From positions 1 through 11,813 of the forward strand of contig MHFU01000018.1 in assembly GCA_001804345.1 (NCBI GenBank): a stretch of 11,813 nucleotides of DNA, written 5' to 3'. The position numbers and the translations under genes were made by a program. The notes beneath the pieces are model-generated. The model saw nothing but the letters and a program-made list of their open reading frames with translations. It made no database searches and had not been told where the DNA came from. The DNA comes from Omnitrophica bacterium RIFOXYB12_FULL_50_7 (GTDB lineage: Bacteria > Omnitrophota > Omnitrophia > Omnitrophales > Aquincolibacteriaceae). Shown piece after piece: positions 1-7,214 of the stretch. Position 1 is the first letter of the stretch. Each line of letters begins with the position of its first letter.

Positions 1-1372
1 AGCGGAGTGAAGCTGTAGAGAGAATTGGGACGGGGTTGCCTTGCGAGTGACAGAGGACAGCCTTCTTGAAAAAAGCGAGAGGGTCTTTATCCTGAAGGCG
101 AAGCGTGTGGAGTAAACTCATCATCACCTCGTGCGCTTTTGCTCCACGGTCTGAGCGGTTTTGAAAACTTCGGTTTCGAATAATCACATGTGACCGGATC
201 ATCCGTTCCGCAAGGTTGTTATCTGCAGGGACTTCCGGCTCCTCCAGAAACGTCAGCATTTCAAGCGCGTGTCTCATGAACCGCTGCGCAAGCCGTTTCA
301 GATTTTTGTTCTCATGCTCCCGGCATGCCCAACGAAGCAGCCGCCTTCTGATCAAACTCACTTTCTTTGAATATCGCGTAAGCGAAAACTTCTTCCGCGA
401 TGCTTTCAGTGCGCGAGCGTCTTGAACAATGAGCTTGAGAATCTTGTGATACTTCACGTACTCTTCTGATTGATCGCGCAGAAAACACCGGTGCATTTCG
501 CGTTCCAGATGCACGAGACAGCGCTGCTTCCTCCCGCTCAGCTTGTTGTAAGCTGAGTAGAAATCCGTGACCAGGATCCCCCCGTATTCCTCGGGAAGGA
601 TTTCCTTGGGAACCTTGGCTCCGCGGCTCCGCGCGATCCGGTAGAAAGCCAAGCGTTTGTTGACAGCGGCCCACAGCCAGTGACGGATCCCGCTGACATT
701 CCATCCTGTCTCATCCATATGAATAAGAGGGCTGGCGCGGATTGCGGCAAGAATCACGTTCGACTCCACATCAAGCCACTCGCTCATCCTCTGAAGCGAA
801 TGTGCCAGAGCGCCTTCCGAAATCGTAAGACCCGCAAGCGACTGGAAAAGCTCCGCAATCTTGTTAAAGGGAAGTCCATGGTGATATTTTAAAAGCATTG
901 TTTGCACCAACACATTCGGTCCCACAAAACTATGCGGGATCTCTTCGGAAGCCGGAGGAGCTGTTACGATTTTTGAACAACAAGAACACCAATACCGGTG
1001 CTTCCGGAAACAAGTGGCCTCGACATGCGCGGGGATAATGTCTTCCTGGATGTGATCGATGAATCCTTGGGAATCACTGACGGAATGATGACAGTCGGGA
1101 CAGCGTGTTAGCTCAAGCTCAACCACACGATCGATCGTTCGCGGTTTTGCGCGGGTCACGCCAACATGACCCATTTTCCGACCAGGCGTTTTTGGATGCT
1201 CTGATCTTCGGGATTCGTTGAGAAGCTTTAAAAGCTTTCGACGTTCCTCCATCGATTCCTTGGAACCCAAGGCTTTCTTTAATTTTTCGTTCTCTTCCAG
1301 AAGACGTTCTATCTCTTCGAGAAGTTCTTCGCGGGTTTTCTCTTCGTATTGGATCAGAGCGTCGCTTTTCAC
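1..1372 (-). CDS. IS66-family transposase (3' end beyond window)
   Basis: The frame is open from a GTG at 1372 to the window edge, giving 457 visible residues with the C-terminus missing. An N-terminal leucine- and glutamate-rich coiled coil (about residues 15-50) is followed by a cysteine-rich zinc-ribbon-like segment (CPDC at 91-94, then C121, C129, C131, C132). The DDE catalytic core follows, with D220 in MDETGW, D270 in TDFYSAYN and E389 in NLAER. This order is typical of IS66 TnpC, which catalyses transposition. An in-frame stop lies six codons upstream of the GTG, so the start cannot move much further up; the next ATG (codon 41) would remove the coiled coil. No IS66 tnpA or tnpB accessory gene is present upstream, so this looks like a single-ORF IS66 subgroup (inference). 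I saw no internal stop or frameshift in the visible part. Confidence 0.93.
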   Translation of the reverse strand, partial: MKSDALIQYEEKTREELLEEIERLLEENEKLKKALGSKESMEERRKLLKLLNESRRSEHPKTPGRKMGHVGVTRAKPRTIDRVVELELTRCPDCHHSVSDSQGFIDHIQEDIIPAHVEATCFRKHRYWCSCCSKIVTAPPASEEIPHSFVGPNVLVQTMLLKYHHGLPFNKIAELFQSLAGLTISEGALAHSLQRMSEWLDVESNVILAAIRASPLIHMDETGWNVSGIRHWLWAAVNKRLAFYRIARSRGAKVPKEILPEEYGGILVTDFYSAYNKLSGRKQRCLVHLEREMHRCFLRDQSEEYVKYHKILKLIVQDARALKASRKKFSLTRYSKKVSLIRRRLLRWACREHENKNLKRLAQRFMRHALEMLTFLEEPEVPADNNLAERMIRSHVIIRNRSFQNRSDRGAKAHEVMMSLLHTLRLQDKDPLAFFKKAVLCHSQGNPVPILSTASLR

Positions 1373-1579
1373 ACCTCTTTTAACGGCGTCCTAAGGAATT
1401 TCTTCAGAGGGCTAAACAGACACTGGATGAGAGGTTAGCGAGTAGTTGTTTAGTGGGTTGGAGTTTACCTCGTGGTAGAGCACGTTTAAACGTGCTCTAC
1501 CTTAGTGTGCTTCATAAAACTAAACAGAGACACAGGGAGAGGGGAAAAATCCGTGCGGCTACAAACTCAGACCGTAAAA
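1373..1579. other. Non-coding stretch upstream of the transposase, probably with the IS end
   Basis: No gene is supported between the transposase start and the repeat that follows the exonuclease gene. The heptamer CTAAACA occurs at 1412-1418 and 1520-1526 and inverted as TGTTTAG at 1447-1453. The first and third are followed by similar purine-rich sequence (CAGACAC and CAGAGACAC). These could be remnants of an IS terminus, but the other end of the element is outside the window, so no boundary or target duplication can be defined. A perfect palindrome at 1474-1501 is listed separately. Confidence 0.4.
1474..1501. repeat. Perfect 28-bp palindrome centred on GTTTAAAC
   Basis: Two 14-base arms (GGTAGAGCACGTTT and its exact reverse complement) meet with no spacer. 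The arms are self-complementary in DNA and could extrude as a cruciform or form a hairpin in RNA. The palindrome lies between the IS66 transposase and the exonuclease operon. No T-tract follows on either strand, so a classical terminator is unlikely. It could be an IS-associated site or a short dispersed repeat. Confidence 0.8.
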
Positions 1580-1680
1580 CTAGTACCGTTTCAAGTTTGA
1601 TTTTGTAGGTGAGAACGGTACAGTACCTAAAGCAGATCGAAATTGTGGCACCCACAATTTCGATCTTGAAGCTGTACTAG
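1580..1680. repeat. TAGTAC-type palindromic element, copy 1
   Basis: The outer arms CTAGTACCGTTTCAAG (1580-1595) and CTTGAAGCTGTACTAG (1665-1680) pair at 14 of 16 positions. Inside is a perfect 15-bp stem, 1634-1648 with 1652-1666, around a 3-base loop. An alternative 8-bp pairing joins GTACCGTT at 1583-1590 with AACGGTAC at 1614-1621. The left half (TAGTACCGTT, TTTGATTTTG, GAACGGTAC) matches the reverse complement of the element at 4881-4967. The last TAG, read on the minus strand, is the exonuclease stop codon, and the 15-bp hairpin starts ten bases after it. It may protect the transcript 3' end; no U-run follows, so an intrinsic terminator is not supported. Confidence 0.75.
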
Positions 1681-2276
1681 GAGGGAACGCTCAGGCTGTC
1701 ACAAATGACAGAGTGGCGCTTTAATTCGAAAAAACATTTCGCGCAGCAGAGTACATCGGACGCGGCGTTGTGCTGATCCTCAAAATCCACCTCGAAGAGC
1801 TTGATATGAAGCTCGGAGAGTTTCGGCCACTTGTCTCCGTACGGTCCCGGAATCTTGCAATAGGCCGTGGAGTTTTTCATGGTGCATATTTTAGGCATGG
1901 GAATCGTTCCCAGCACATCCGGCATCCCCTGACGAAGCAACTCCACCCGGACCATCTTTTCATCGAAATCCAGATTATGGGCGACAAGGCGCGTGGCGTC
2001 CAGGATCGCCCCGGAAAACTCCTTTAAAACCTCCGCAGCCGGCCGTCCTTTCTTCAGTGCCCTTGCGGTGCTGATGCCGTGGATCGCCGTCGCGCTCTCA
2101 GGGATCACAAAATCTTCCGGCTTGATAATGTAATCATGAAACGCGATACGTTTTCCGTCCTCATCAAAAATCGCCCAGGCGATCTGAACAATGTGAGGCC
2201 AGTTTCCGAGATCCGTTACAGGCGCCTTCCAGCTTTTCGGTAATCCGGTCGTCTCGGTGTCAAAAAAAAGATACAT
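1677..2276 (-). CDS. DEDDh-type 3'-5' exonuclease (DnaQ/RNase T superfamily)
   Basis: The 199-residue protein has all three exonuclease motifs: FDTETTG with D6 and E8 (ExoI), AHNLDFDEKMV with D103 (ExoII), and DQHNAASD with H169 and D174 (ExoIII, DEDDh subtype). These residues bind two metal ions and remove nucleotides from 3' ends. It is a stand-alone domain with no polymerase, BRCT or UvrC-like partner domain, so the substrate (DNA proofreading, repair or RNA trimming) cannot be told from sequence. Its start is well fixed by GGAGGGG at 2282-2288, five bases upstream of the ATG. It is the last gene of the thiH-thiF run, 14 bases after the 255-residue gene. Its TAG stop is part of a palindromic repeat. 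Superfamily assignment is firm; the specific role is not. Confidence 0.92.
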   Translation of the reverse strand: MYLFFDTETTGLPKSWKAPVTDLGNWPHIVQIAWAIFDEDGKRIAFHDYIIKPEDFVIPESATAIHGISTARALKKGRPAAEVLKEFSGAILDATRLVAHNLDFDEKMVRVELLRQGMPDVLGTIPMPKICTMKNSTAYCKIPGPYGDKWPKLSELHIKLFEVDFEDQHNAASDVLCCAKCFFELKRHSVICDSLSVPS

Positions 2277-2290
2277 TCAATCCCCTCCCT

Positions 2291-3058
2291 TTATCTGCAA
2301 ATCAAAATCCTTGAACCCGCGGAATGAAGATAAATTTCCAGAGGATTCTCCGACTGCAACGGCTGTTCCTTCTCGAGCCAGTTGCGCACCCTCTGCTGCT
2401 GAACCTCATTCGCCGGATCCCAGACAGGATTCACACTGAGGTCATGCACAATATAGATCGCGCGGGGTTCTTTGTCACTTTCGTTCAGGAGCTTTTTAAA
2501 GAGAAGGTCCAGCTGCCCCCCAGGCTTTTTTTTCACACCGCCGCCCATCAAAGCCGCCCGGACACTTGCTTCGCTTACATCATTTGAAAGTAAGGAGGCG
2601 GATTCCTGACTAAAAAATTCCACATGCGTTTTTACTTCGATCTTTCCCCACTCCGCCGGGGCCCGGTAATGCAAAAGCGCAAAAAGCTGCCCATAACGAA
2701 TAAGCACCTTTTGGTCCGGCCCGAGATTCCTGGAATGATTGATCATGAGCCGACTCAGATCGCTCGGATTGAAATTCCGAATCCCGGATTGAATATCCAC
2801 GGAAAGAACATCAAAACCAAAGAATCCGTGCATACCGTTTTGTGCAAGTGTCGCTGTGCGATCAAGAACGTCCTGGAACGATTGCCAGGCCATCTTTTCT
2901 TCCTTGGAGATAATCGAGGCCAGATATAGAGAACGCGGATCTCCCTCCGCCATAGTCACTTCAAATTTAAGAATCTTAGGGGTTACTTCTTTTTGATAAG
3001 CAATGTCCGTCCAGGAATGAAAACCGGAAAAAATGTTTGCAGCTAAAAGGTCTTTCAT
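2291..3058 (-). CDS. Hypothetical protein in the thiH-thiF-exonuclease cluster
   Basis: This 255-residue protein is not one I recognise. It starts at an ATG four bases after the thiF stop; the same frame is open further up to 3121, but that extension would run through the thiF 3' end and is rejected. The protein is soluble-looking, with no signal peptide or membrane segment. It has mixed alpha/beta character, a glycine-lysine patch near the middle (MGGGVKKKPGG) and a C-terminal part rich in charged residues ending in SRILICR. No catalytic motif stands out. Spacing on both sides (4 and 14 bases) indicates co-transcription and probable translational coupling with thiF and the exonuclease. A link to thiamine synthesis is only suggested by position. 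Confidence 0.82.
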   Translation of the reverse strand: MKDLLAANIFSGFHSWTDIAYQKEVTPKILKFEVTMAEGDPRSLYLASIISKEEKMAWQSFQDVLDRTATLAQNGMHGFFGFDVLSVDIQSGIRNFNPSDLSRLMINHSRNLGPDQKVLIRYGQLFALLHYRAPAEWGKIEVKTHVEFFSQESASLLSNDVSEASVRAALMGGGVKKKPGGQLDLLFKKLLNESDKEPRAIYIVHDLSVNPVWDPANEVQQQRVRNWLEKEQPLQSENPLEIYLHSAGSRILICR

Positions 3059-3062
3059 GGCG

Positions 3063-3668
3063 CTATTTCCCAGCCACGAATTCGAGCACGACATCCGCCT
3101 GCTTGGCCGCAGCGATAGCAACCCGGGGGGATAAGGCCGGTGCTTTTTCGATGTCGGACGAAAGGTCGCCGATCAAAACAAGATTCGATTTCAACTTACG
3201 GACCTTCAAATCATCGCTCGCTCCATACCCTCCGAGCCCAGAAGCAGAAACGATGAACTTCCCGGAAGAAAGTATTTGTGTCACGAGCATGTTCTTCGCC
3301 TCGGCGCGGTCCAAACACTCCACCACGACATCGCAATCGCGAAATATTTCCGGAATATTGGCCGGCTCCAATTTCACAGGCAACATTTGGATCTCCAGCT
3401 TAGGGTTGATCCTGAGGAGATTCGCCCGCAGGGCTTCAACTTTCTTCATCCCGACCTGATCTTCGAAATAGAATTGCCGGTCCAGATTGGAGGGATCGAC
3501 AAGATCAAAATCCGCGATTGTGAAATTCCTGAATCCCACTCGCGCAAGGCATGCGGCACAATTAGAGCCCAGGCCGCCCACGCCTGCGATCCCGATCCGC
3601 GCCTTCTCGATTTTGGCGAGCTTCGCTTCGCCCAGTTTTTTGATAAGGTCTTGCCGGAACTCGGTCAT
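3063..3668 (-). CDS. thiF: ThiS adenylyltransferase ThiF, short family-2 type
   Basis: The 201-residue protein belongs to the E1-like ThiF/MoeB superfamily. It uses ATP to adenylate the C-terminal glycine of ThiS, preparing it for thiocarboxylate formation. Visible features are the nucleotide-binding loop GVGGLGS (29-35), the following acidic strand end ADFDLVDPSNLDRQF with the conserved Arg64, Lys75/76, and DVVVECLDRAEAK with Asp120. It lacks the C-terminal CxxC zinc pairs and extra length of E. coli ThiF (about 250 residues), matching the shorter ThiF family 2 found with ThiH in anaerobes (established knowledge, TIGRFAM thiF_fam2 from memory). Its ATG overlaps the thiH TGA by one base, so it is translated by coupling. 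Assignment to ThiF rather than MoeB rests on the neighbours thiH, thiS and thiG. Confidence 0.92.
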   Translation of the reverse strand: MTEFRQDLIKKLGEAKLAKIEKARIGIAGVGGLGSNCAACLARVGFRNFTIADFDLVDPSNLDRQFYFEDQVGMKKVEALRANLLRINPKLEIQMLPVKLEPANIPEIFRDCDVVVECLDRAEAKNMLVTQILSSGKFIVSASGLGGYGASDDLKVRKLKSNLVLIGDLSSDIEKAPALSPRVAIAAAKQADVVLEFVAGK

Positions 3669-4867
3669 CAGAGCTGCATCCAGTCTTTCAGCACCGGTTG
3701 ATATCCTTTAGCAACGAGCATTGCCTTCATCTCCTCGACATCCCGGGAGTCCGAGATCTCGAATTGCGGGGCATTCTCCTCTTCCGCCCTGACTTTTATT
3801 TTCTTTTGATCGACGGTAGTCAGGACGGCCCCAATCTCCGCTACGCTTCGATTGATTGGTATTGGGACCGGGGATGTAATCGTATGACCTCCGACGCGTG
3901 TCGTGGACCCCGCCGACATACGCGTGATCCCGAGAGGTAAAAGATTCTCGCGCAAAGAAGCGCTTTCCCTTGTCGAAAGCGCGATCCCTAACCGGGGCAA
4001 AAAAAGTCTTAACGCCATCGTGATCTGAGCGATGTTTTTGTCGCTCACTTCCGTAATTTCCTTAAAATCGCCAGCGTGGGGCCGCAAACGCGGGAGTGAG
4101 GCCCCGATCTCCACCTCTCCGTAACGGTCCTGCAAATAACGCGCATGAAGCCCCATCAAGAAAGCCTCTTTCCGCCAGTCATTGAGCCCCAAGAGCGCTC
4201 CGACGTTCACGCTCCTCATCCCGCTTTTTGCGGCACGCTCCGGCGCGTCAAGCCGGAAACGGAAATCCTTTTTTGGCCCCGCCTTGTGCACACGATCATA
4301 GACGGTCTCATCATAAGTTTCCTGGTACAAGGTCAGTCCATCGATGCCGGAGCGTGTGAGATCCGCGTATTCTTCTTCGGTAAGCGCGTAGATCTCGACG
4401 GAGATCGAGCTGAAATATTTTTTCAGCACTCCAAGGCATTCTTTGATATAGGCTGGCGGACTTTTTTCCCTAGAATCTCCAGTCAAAATAAGAAGATGCT
4501 CGATCCCGGTCGAAGCAATAAACGCAGCTTCCTTTTCGACCTCGCCCAGAGTCAGGGTCCTGCGGGACATTTTGTTTCGGGCGTTAAACCCGCAATAAGC
4601 GCACTCATTCTCGCAGAAATTCGAAAGGTACATGGGCGTGTAGAGCTGGATCGTGCGGCCGAAATGCTGGAGAGTCAAAGCATGCGCCTTTTGCGCCATA
4701 GGTTCCAGAAGTTCCTCCGCGACCGGAGAAAGAAGCGCCAAAAGCCGCTCGGGATCCTGGATGTCAGAGTGGATCGAACGCTCAACTTCTTGGGGTGAAA
4801 ACTCGCGAAAGATCCTCTCGAAAGGAAAATTCTTATATTTCAGAAGAATGTCGTAGTAGCTCATCAT
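3668..4867 (-). CDS. thiH: 2-iminoacetate synthase ThiH (radical SAM tyrosine lyase)
   Basis: The 399-residue protein cleaves tyrosine to dehydroglycine (2-iminoacetate) and p-cresol for thiazole formation. The radical SAM cluster motif is C85-x3-C89-x2-C92 within YLSNFCENECAYCGF. Other ThiH hallmarks are GIDGLTLYQETYD, the segment RLRPHAGDF, ALSTRESASLRENLLPLGITRMSAGS and a C-terminal QFEISDSR. Between VGGH and PQFEIS there are 38 residues (329-366), where ThiH homologues I remember have roughly ten; part of this insert is encoded by a palindromic repeat. Two ATGs are adjacent at the start (4867 and 4864) with only a weak GGACAGGG upstream. It begins after an intergenic repeat and overlaps thiF by one base. 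The anaerobic-type ThiH, not the glycine oxidase ThiO, suggests oxygen-poor life (inference). Confidence 0.95.
   Translation of the reverse strand: MMSYYDILLKYKNFPFERIFREFSPQEVERSIHSDIQDPERLLALLSPVAEELLEPMAQKAHALTLQHFGRTIQLYTPMYLSNFCENECAYCGFNARNKMSRRTLTLGEVEKEAAFIASTGIEHLLILTGDSREKSPPAYIKECLGVLKKYFSSISVEIYALTEEEYADLTRSGIDGLTLYQETYDETVYDRVHKAGPKKDFRFRLDAPERAAKSGMRSVNVGALLGLNDWRKEAFLMGLHARYLQDRYGEVEIGASLPRLRPHAGDFKEITEVSDKNIAQITMALRLFLPRLGIALSTRESASLRENLLPLGITRMSAGSTTRVGGHTITSPVPIPINRSVAEIGAVLTTVDQKKIKVRAEEENAPQFEISDSRDVEEMKAMLVAKGYQPVLKDWMQL
3815..3880. repeat. Palindromic repeat embedded in frame within thiH
   Basis: This stretch aligns with the palindrome at the 3' end of the rho-like gene (9081-9147): by hand about 42 of 57 core positions match with one gap, including CCCCAAT, ATTGAT, ATTGGGACCG and TGTAAT in the same order and spacing. 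The arms CGGCCCCAAT (3826-3835) and ATTGGGACCG (3861-3870) pair at 9 of 10 positions. It encodes roughly residues 330-351 of ThiH, inside the segment absent from usual ThiH proteins, and preserves the frame. Confidence 0.6.
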
Positions 4868-4880
4868 CCCTGTCCGAATC

Positions 4881-4967
4881 GCGCGCTAGTACTGCGCTCC
4901 AATTGATTTTAAGGGTTCGTAGCACCGTTAACCCCCAAAATCAAATGGAGAACGGTACTACTCGCGC
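4881..4967. repeat. TAGTAC-type palindromic element, copy 2
   Basis: This is an imperfect inverted repeat filling the space between the regulator gene and thiH. The left arm begins GCGCG then CTAGTAC; the right arm ends GTACTAC then CGCGC. About 25 of 31 positions pair from TAGTAC inward to AAGGGTT/AACCCCC, around a 12-base loop. Its reverse complement is close to copy 1 (1580 onward) and to copy 3 (8736-8817), sharing TAGTACYG, ATTTTG, GGGGGTT and a GTGCTA block. Here the terminal TAG is not a gene stop; the regulator gene ends 37 bases away. The transcript would fold into a long hairpin just before thiH, which could affect its expression. Confidence 0.78.
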
Positions 4968-5003
4968 AAATCCCCCAATGCAACTACAAGTTATTGGCTG
5001 CCT

Positions 5004-6371
5004 TCAAACGGCATAATAGCCGCCTGTTTTAGCACTTCCTTTATATCTGATCTTGCCTTCGGATTTTACTTTTTTAAGCCAGCGTTCGAGTGTTTTTAAG
5101 GGAACATTGACTGCCCCGGCAATATAAGGAGCGCGCTTCCCCGGGTTCTGTTTGATATATTTTATCATTAGATTTACACCCTCATTTACACCCTCACTTA
5201 CACCCTCATTTACACCCTCACTTACACCCTCACTTACACCCAGCTCTGTATCTTTGCCCTTTGCAGGCCTCTCGAACTCGATAAAAAAGAACTCGTCGCT
5301 TGATATTTTGGGGAACGGCAGGCCTGCCGCTTCCATGCTTTCGCGAATGCGTTTAAACCCCGAACCTACGCGTTCGGATCTGTGCATACGGGCAAAGATG
5401 TCGGCGATTAGCTCATTACGCCTGACCGAAAGCGCGCCCAGCCTGTCCTGACTCATGCCTGACGGAAAACCACCGGGATTTTTAATGATCACGTGATTCT
5501 CATGAACCTCGACCATGATGCTCGTGCCGCGAACGCTGTAATCACGATGGATGAGGGCGTTTGCCACCGCCTCGCGTAATGCCTCAAGCGGAATTTCGTA
5601 AGAATCTTTCCGATCCAGTCCTTTAATTTCAGTCCTGACGCTCAAATGCCGCTTCAAAAAAATCATGGCTTCCTGATACTGAGTCCAAAGATCATCTTGC
5701 ACATCCTTGCGGTCGATGATATCCACACGTTGCGTTCCCTTAAAAGAAACGAGTATGGTTTCGCACTGAGCAATATAACGCCGAAGTTCTCGTGCAAAAA
5801 AAAGCACGCCGGCGTTTTTGATACCTTTTTTCGTGGCAAGATTAAGACTCGTGAGCACATCCTTCGGATCAATTTTGTCAATAGCGATCCCGGCTTCTTT
5901 TAAAAATGTTTCGATCTTTTCTTTCGAGACATCGTTCCATGAGATATCGCCACAAATGCGCTCTTCATATGAAATCGCGCTAACATTCTTGAATAAAAGC
6001 CCGACTTCTTTTTGAGTCATCTTTTGCGTGACTGCATCGAGCCGGCGAAAATAACCCGAAGAGCAGCTATGCGGCTTTTCATCGCCTTCAGGGATTTCGA
6101 TTACTACAGTCTTGTCAACTTGTGAAACTTTCGAAATTGCAATATGAGGCTCACAGTTTCTGGCAAGCGAGAGAATATCGGCTTTCATTCGATTGGTGAG
6201 TTTTTCGCCTACCATCTGTCCTTCGTCATTGACGCCGAGAAAAATAAAGCCGCCTCGAGCATTTGCCAGCGCGACAATATCCCGGTCAATCCTGGAAGTG
6301 AACTTTTCTTTAAATTCGACAGTTAGCCCTTCGCCTTCCGCAACGTGAAGTTTCAACTCCTCAAGTTTCAT
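5004..6371 (-). CDS. AlbA_2/Schlafen-domain putative transcriptional regulator with ATPase-like region and winged helix
   Basis: The 455-residue protein has the layout of the COG2865 type. Residues about 12-130 form an AlbA_2 (Schlafen-like) DNA-binding domain (LTVEFKEKF, DIVALANARGGFIFLGV). Residues about 260-365 resemble a GHKL/HATPase_c_4 region (EALREAVANALIHRDYS at 264-279, IIKNPGGFP, RVGSGFKRI). Residues 378-400 are a GVSE/GVNE repeat, and about 401-455 look like a helix-turn-helix. Such proteins are thought to regulate transcription; targets here are unknown. AAGGA seven bases before the ATG supports the start. It lies 61 bases after thiG on the same strand and so interrupts the thiSG-HF order. 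It may control the flanking thiamine genes or be a later insertion; the sequence does not decide. Confidence 0.9.
   Translation of the reverse strand: MKLEELKLHVAEGEGLTVEFKEKFTSRIDRDIVALANARGGFIFLGVNDEGQMVGEKLTNRMKADILSLARNCEPHIAISKVSQVDKTVVIEIPEGDEKPHSCSSGYFRRLDAVTQKMTQKEVGLLFKNVSAISYEERICGDISWNDVSKEKIETFLKEAGIAIDKIDPKDVLTSLNLATKKGIKNAGVLFFARELRRYIAQCETILVSFKGTQRVDIIDRKDVQDDLWTQYQEAMIFLKRHLSVRTEIKGLDRKDSYEIPLEALREAVANALIHRDYSVRGTSIMVEVHENHVIIKNPGGFPSGMSQDRLGALSVRRNELIADIFARMHRSERVGSGFKRIRESMEAAGLPFPKISSDEFFFIEFERPAKGKDTELGVSEGVSEGVNEGVSEGVNEGVNLMIKYIKQNPGKRAPYIAGAVNVPLKTLERWLKKVKSEGKIRYKGSAKTGGYYAV
5172..5240. repeat. 12-bp tandem repeat coding for GVSE/GVNE units
   Basis: Nearly six copies of a 12-base unit (tacaccctcaYt on the plus strand) run in phase with the reading frame and give GVSEGVSEGVNEGVSEGVNEGVN. 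Units differ only at one codon (AGT versus AAT for S or N). They form a linker between the ATPase-like region and the C-terminal helix-turn-helix of the regulator. Because the unit is a multiple of three, copy number can change without a frameshift. Confidence 0.9.
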
Positions 6372-6432
6372 ATTCTATTCCTTTTCGTCTCAATAATTTC
6401 TGCGGGATTTAATCCTGTTTTCCGCCACTCGT

Positions 6433-7212
6433 TCATTCTGTTTCATTCCGGAGAAAACAAGTTAAAGGTGAAGAGGCACTGGCCACGCTCCCTGAGGCGG
6501 CGAGCCCGGCGAGATAAGCCGTACGGCCCGCACTCACAGCTTCTTTGAAAGCCCTCGCCATGGCCACGGGGTCCCGCGCGATCGCGATCGCCGTATTCAC
6601 AAGGACTGCCGCGCAGCCCATCTCCATACATTCACAAGCATCCGAAGGACTCCCCAAGCCCGCGTCCACAATTACCGGCACCTTGATCTCACGCACCAGG
6701 ATCTCCACAAGCTCTCGGGTCTTCACTCCGCGGTTACTTCCAATGGGAGATCCGAGAGGCATGACCGCCGCCGCGCCTGCGTCCGCCATGCGCTTGGCCA
6801 TGGAAAGATCCGGACTCATGTAAGGAAGCACGATGAATCCTTCTTTTACAAGAGTCTCAACCGCTTTGAGCGTTTCAAGATTATCCGGCAGGAGGTATTT
6901 ATTATCCTGAACCACTTCGATCTTGATCCAGTTTCCCGCGCCACTCGCTTTGGCAAGTCGTGCGATCCTCACAGCCTCATCCGTATTCCTTGCCCCGGAT
7001 GTATTGGCCATCAGAATGCAGGCCTTCGGGATATATTCCAGAATATTATCGGCCTGGGAACTGGCGTCAACGCGCCTGAGTGCAACCGTCACAATATCAG
7101 GCTGAGCGGCTTCCAGGGCTTTTTGCATAAGCGAATAGCTAGAGAATTTGCCGGTCCCGATCAAAAGCCGGCTCTTGATCGAACGCCCCCCGAGCCTCAA
7201 AAGGTCTTCCAT
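6433..7212 (-). CDS. thiG: Thiazole synthase ThiG
   Basis: ThiG condenses 1-deoxyxylulose 5-phosphate, dehydroglycine and sulfur from ThiS thiocarboxylate into the thiamine thiazole. From the chosen Met the protein has 259 residues, near the family norm. Visible motifs are SRLLIGTGKF at the start of the TIM barrel, NTSGARNTDEAVRIARLA, WIKIEVV with the Schiff-base lysine (Lys97), MPLGSPIGSNRGV, VIVDAGLGSPSDACECMEMG for phosphate binding, and VLVNTAIAIARDPVAMARAF. An upstream in-frame ATG at 7218 overlaps the thiS stop, but the Shine-Dalgarno sequence at 7221-7226 is only two bases from it and eight bases from the ATG at 7212, which I prefer. Coupling to thiS is tight. The C-terminus (about 20 residues, ending RNETE) is unremarkable. 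Confidence 0.95.
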   Translation of the reverse strand: MEDLLRLGGRSIKSRLLIGTGKFSSYSLMQKALEAAQPDIVTVALRRVDASSQADNILEYIPKACILMANTSGARNTDEAVRIARLAKASGAGNWIKIEVVQDNKYLLPDNLETLKAVETLVKEGFIVLPYMSPDLSMAKRMADAGAAAVMPLGSPIGSNRGVKTRELVEILVREIKVPVIVDAGLGSPSDACECMEMGCAAVLVNTAIAIARDPVAMARAFKEAVSAGRTAYLAGLAASGSVASASSPLTCFLRNETE

Positions 7213-7214
7213 CG

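Noticed and set aside
1634..1666. Intrinsic terminator after the exonuclease gene
   Set aside because: The 15-bp hairpin is strong but is not followed by a U-run on the minus strand, so it is listed only as part of the repeat.
3059..3121. N-terminal extension of the 255-residue protein up to an ATG at 3121
   Set aside because: It overlaps the conserved 3' end of thiF; the ATG at 3058, four bases after the thiF stop, fits the operon spacing.
4145..4798. 217-codon plus-strand frame across thiH
   Set aside because: It is antisense to a clearly conserved radical SAM enzyme and shows no family motif.
5172..5240. CRISPR-like array
   Set aside because: The 12-base units have no spacers and are in phase with a coding sequence.
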